A stretch of 64,000 bases of DNA, from the NCBI GenBank assembly GCA_964016885.1, contig OZ024740.1, positions 3,520,836 through 3,584,835 on the forward strand. Reading direction: 5' to 3'. The notes beneath the pieces were generated by a model that saw only the letters and a program-made list of their open reading frames with translations, searched no databases and was not told where the DNA came from. A program made the position numbers and the translations under genes. This document shows positions 61,914 through 64,000 of this stretch, piece after piece (the first letter of the stretch is position 1; each line of letters opens with the position of its first letter). This stretch comes from Eledone cirrhosa (Eukaryota; Mollusca; Cephalopoda; Octopoda; Eledonidae).

Positions 61914-62088
61914 TTGGCAGTATCGGTAGAGGGTCGGACGCCATGCTTTCCAGCATAGTTACGTCCCTTTACGATCTGAGTTCAAATCCCGCCGAGGTTG
62001 ACTTTGCCTTTCATCCTTACGGGGTCGATAAAATAAAGTACCAGTAATGCACTGGGTAATTACTGGCCTTGTGCCTAAAGTAGAAACA
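61914..62088 (+). mobile_element. tRNA-derived SINE (family B) with 18-bp target duplication
   Basis: Full-length copy (GGCAGTATCGGTAGAGGGTC ... GTGCCTAAAGTAGAAACA). The flanking direct repeat ATTATTTGGAGTGGTGAA is perfect over 18 bp (61,896-61,913 and 62,089-62,106). The most convincing insertion in the window. Confidence 0.93.
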
Positions 62089-62377
62089 ATTATTTGGAGT
62101 GGTGAAAAACAATTACACGCAAAGACAAAATCACGTTTATGGTATAAAAGAAGTCGTAGACTAATATTCTATTAGGTGGCTCATAGAGACGTTCTCTGGC
62201 AATGAACGGAAAAAACGAAGACAATACGTCATATGCGGAGCGGGGAGAACAATTGCACGCAAAGACAATATTTTAATAAATATTTGCTCTACGGTTCTCT
62301 TATATATTTGATATATATTTATCCTTATCGAGCCCTCTTTGGATTTTAGTCTTCAAATTTATTATTATTACTATATA

Positions 62378-62575
62378 TATATATCAAAAATTAAATTAAG
62401 GTTGTCATGTCTGAGAGACATGCGCCATGTTCACTGCAGAGTAAGCTCAAAAATTCCAATGAATAGATCCGAGCATTTTATGTGTGCTGACACACTTTAC
62501 AAATTATTCCCTGAGATTGTTTCATGTGTTTATTTTATATATATATGTGTCAATCTATTTCTAGTTGATATATAT
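62378..62575 (+). repeat. Dispersed AT-rich repeat, copy 1
   Basis: AATTAAATTAAGGTTGTCAT, CCAATGAATAGATCCGAGCA, ACACTTTACAAATTATTCCC and CTATTTCTAGTTGATATA recur at 63,100-63,215 and 63,686-63,770. Function unknown. Confidence 0.75.
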
Positions 62576-62732
62576 ATATATATAAATTTTGAGTATATGT
62601 TGGTTGTTTACCAACACCTCAGTATGCAGATTGGAGCACTCGGCGAAGTACGCAGGTTGGTTACTCCGGAGTAATGTAAAATAAAATAATTAAGTCAAAT
62701 ATTTAAAATTTGGCTTCGTTTATTAAAGGTGT

Positions 62733-62787
62733 ACTGCTATATATATTTCGGTGACAGCCATCCTTGTCTGTGACCTCTTCAGGCAGT
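62733..62787 (-). ncRNA. Hammerhead-like ribozyme candidate F
   Basis: Mirror copy of candidate E: minus strand ACTGC, CTGAAGA, GGTcACAG...CTGTcACC, GAAA, TATATAT, A, GCAGT. One stem II pair (A-G) is disrupted. Core bases intact. Confidence 0.65.
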
Positions 62788-62831
62788 CCGAATTGGTGCG
62801 GTAGAGACAGGTACACATGTGTACCTATCGG

Positions 62832-62886
62832 ACTGCCTGAAGAGGTCACAGCCAAGGATGGCTGTCACCGAAATATATATAGCAGT
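62832..62886 (+). ncRNA. Hammerhead-like ribozyme candidate E
   Basis: ACTGC (stem I), CTGAAGA at 62,837-62,843. Stem II GGTcACAGCC/GGCTGTcACC has nine pairs round a C-C opposition and loop AAGGAT. GAAA is at 62,870-62,873, stem III is a TATATAT mini-hairpin, A881 is the predicted cleavage base, and GCAGT closes stem I. Every core position matches CUGANGA...GAAA...H. Different sequence from candidates A-D, yet with the same C-C opposition at stem II position 4. Confidence 0.72.
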
Positions 62887-62961
62887 ACACCTTTCATAAA
62901 CTAAGCCAAATTTTAAATATTTGACTTAATTATTTTATTTTATTTTATATATATATATATA

Positions 62962-63020
62962 TAAAATCATTATCATTATTTTTACATCAACTTTTGCACA
63001 CTGTCATGGGTTGGACTTGT
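62962..63020 (-). mobile_element. RTE-type 3' terminal stub
   Basis: Plus strand ATCATTATCATTATTTTTAC then TGTCATGGGTTGGACTTG: a diverged reversed RTE tail. Confidence 0.45.
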
Positions 63021-63094
63021 TGAGGTAATGTTTTAGTTTTAGACCAACTGTTTTAGTTGCTTCTTATGATGTGCAGGAATATATATATATATAT

Positions 63095-63211
63095 ATAACC
63101 AAAATTAAATTAAGATGTCATGTCTGAGAAACATGTACCATATCCAACGTAGAATAAGCTCAAAGATTCCAATGAATAGATCCGAGCATTTATATCAACT
63201 AGAAATCGATT

Positions 63212-63272
<61 letters not shown>

Positions 63273-63350
63273 AAATATTGAGCATATTCTACAGAGGTTA
63301 TGGTGCATGTTTCTCAGACATGACATCCTTAATTTAATTTTGGTTATATA
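63095..63350. repeat. Inverted repeat of the dispersed AT-rich family
   Basis: ACCAAAATTAAATTAAGATG, TCATGTCTGAGAAACATG at the left and CATGTTTCTCAGACATGACA, TAATTTAATTTTGGT at the right, with (TA)n at 63,214-63,268 between. Confidence 0.85.
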
Positions 63351-63685
63351 TACGGCTCCTTAATTGTCGAGCTAACTCAGTTGAAAGGACTTGGCTGCTA
63401 TTTCTAGCTGTCGATAATCCTACTCACGCCACTGGGATGACGTTGGTATGATGTGTGTAGTTTTTAAAAAAAATGCAACACGTGCTTCTAGTCATTCACA
63501 GATTTGACTTTGCTGTGTAAACACAGATAATTAAATCTTCTCCTTTGCTGACGATCAGGAATTTGACTACTGTGATTTACAGATTAATGGTGAAATATAT
63601 GCAAGGAAGATTAATCATTTTAAAAGGTATCTATATTTGAAGTTCTAGTTAAACTTTAATTAGTTACCTATCTAGCTGTGTGTGC
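63351..63685. other. Unique DNA, nothing recognised
   Basis: No supported feature. Confidence 0.4.
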
Positions 63686-63768
63686 TTACACACTTTACAA
63701 ATTATCCCCTGCGATTGTTCATGTTTATTTTATATATATATATGTCAATCAATTTCTAGTTGATATAT

Positions 63769-64000
63769 ATCATCATCATCATCACCGTTTTACGTCCGTT
63801 CTTCCACGCTAGCATGGGTTAGATGGATTGTCCTGTTATGGGCAGTGTCCGGTCGGCTGACCTTGTCTTGCTCATACGGGAACTGATTCTGGCTTGATTT
63901 CTACAGCTGGATGCCCTTCCTAACAACCTCATTTACAGTGAGTGATGGGTGCTTTTTTTCCATGGCACCTACACGTCCACTTTACAGTGTTGGCTGGGTA
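63769..64000 (-). mobile_element. RTE-type 3' UTR fragment, cut by window end
   Basis: Plus strand (ATC)n ACCGTTTTACGTCCGTTCTT, CCACGCTAGCATGGGTTAG, CTACAGCTGGATGCCCTTCC, then CACCTACACGTCCACTTTAC. Orientation reversed; continues beyond 64,000. Confidence 0.78.

Larger units (their letters stand above)
62677..62949. repeat. Inverted repeat carrying two hammerhead-like motifs
   Basis: Arms of about 110 bp (from TAAAATAAAATAATTAAGTC on the left) are near-perfect reverse complements. The loop between the arms is about 38 bp and contains GGTACACATGTGTACC. Each arm holds one hammerhead-like motif, in opposite orientation. Confidence 0.9.

Noticed and set aside
62378..63350. Hammerhead in the GTCTGAGAAACATG repeat
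   Set aside because: The sequence does not fit CUGANGA and no flanking stems are found.

Overview
The window reads as repeat-rich, accessory DNA from a large metazoan genome, most probably a cephalopod (octopus-like). That assignment is inference. It rests on two tRNA-derived SINE families (one resembling the octopus/squid OR/SK type), RTE-type LINEs ending in (GAT)n tails, Tx1-type and CR1-type LINEs, very many long (TA)n tracts, and no compact genes. No convincing host protein-coding exon was found. Almost every coding signal is retroelement-derived or a by-product of tandem repeats.

Layout. 1-18,612: one minisatellite array (58/55-bp units, roughly 325 copies, continuing beyond the left edge), with higher-order organisation at its right end. 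18.6-24.7 kb: remnants of a YRDD-type reverse transcriptase, a Tx1-type LINE, tRNA-derived SINEs and a CR1-type LINE. 24.9-27.9 kb: nested inverted repeats and hairpins carrying hammerhead-ribozyme-like motifs. 28.1-35.2 kb: two nearly identical RTE-type LINEs in tandem on the minus strand. One is 5'-truncated and frameshifted; the other has an intact 1005-aa ORF with a PHD finger and four 122-bp repeats upstream. 35.2-43.7 kb: AT-rich DNA with a tRNA-like gene, a long foldback element with a nested SINE, an RTE remnant, more hammerhead-like motifs and a TTAA-flanked MITE. 43.7-48.9 kb: a cluster of unrelated tandem repeats (45-bp, 39-bp, a 2.1-kb A/C-only tract, 36-bp, CAG). 49.9-50.35 kb: a 460-bp palindrome. 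50.35-53.85 kb: a Tx1-type LINE interrupted by a single TGA. 53.9-59.9 kb: RTE fragments, SINEs, more hammerhead-like motifs and a chimeric RTE pseudogene. 59.9-64 kb: simple repeats, a SINE with an 18-bp target duplication, and an inverted pair of hammerhead-like motifs.

Most notable signal. At least ten short segments fit the type I hammerhead ribozyme plan: stem I, CUGANGA, stem II, GAAA, stem III, then an unpaired A/U before stem I closes. Several belong to different sequence families with compensatory changes in the stems, and several occur as head-to-head inverted pairs. Hammerheads are known in Penelope-like elements and in small non-autonomous retrozymes of animals, so the likeliest reading is several retrozyme-like families in one region. 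None has been tested. The SINEs share their 3' ends with the RTE LINEs here, which suggests LINE-driven mobilisation.
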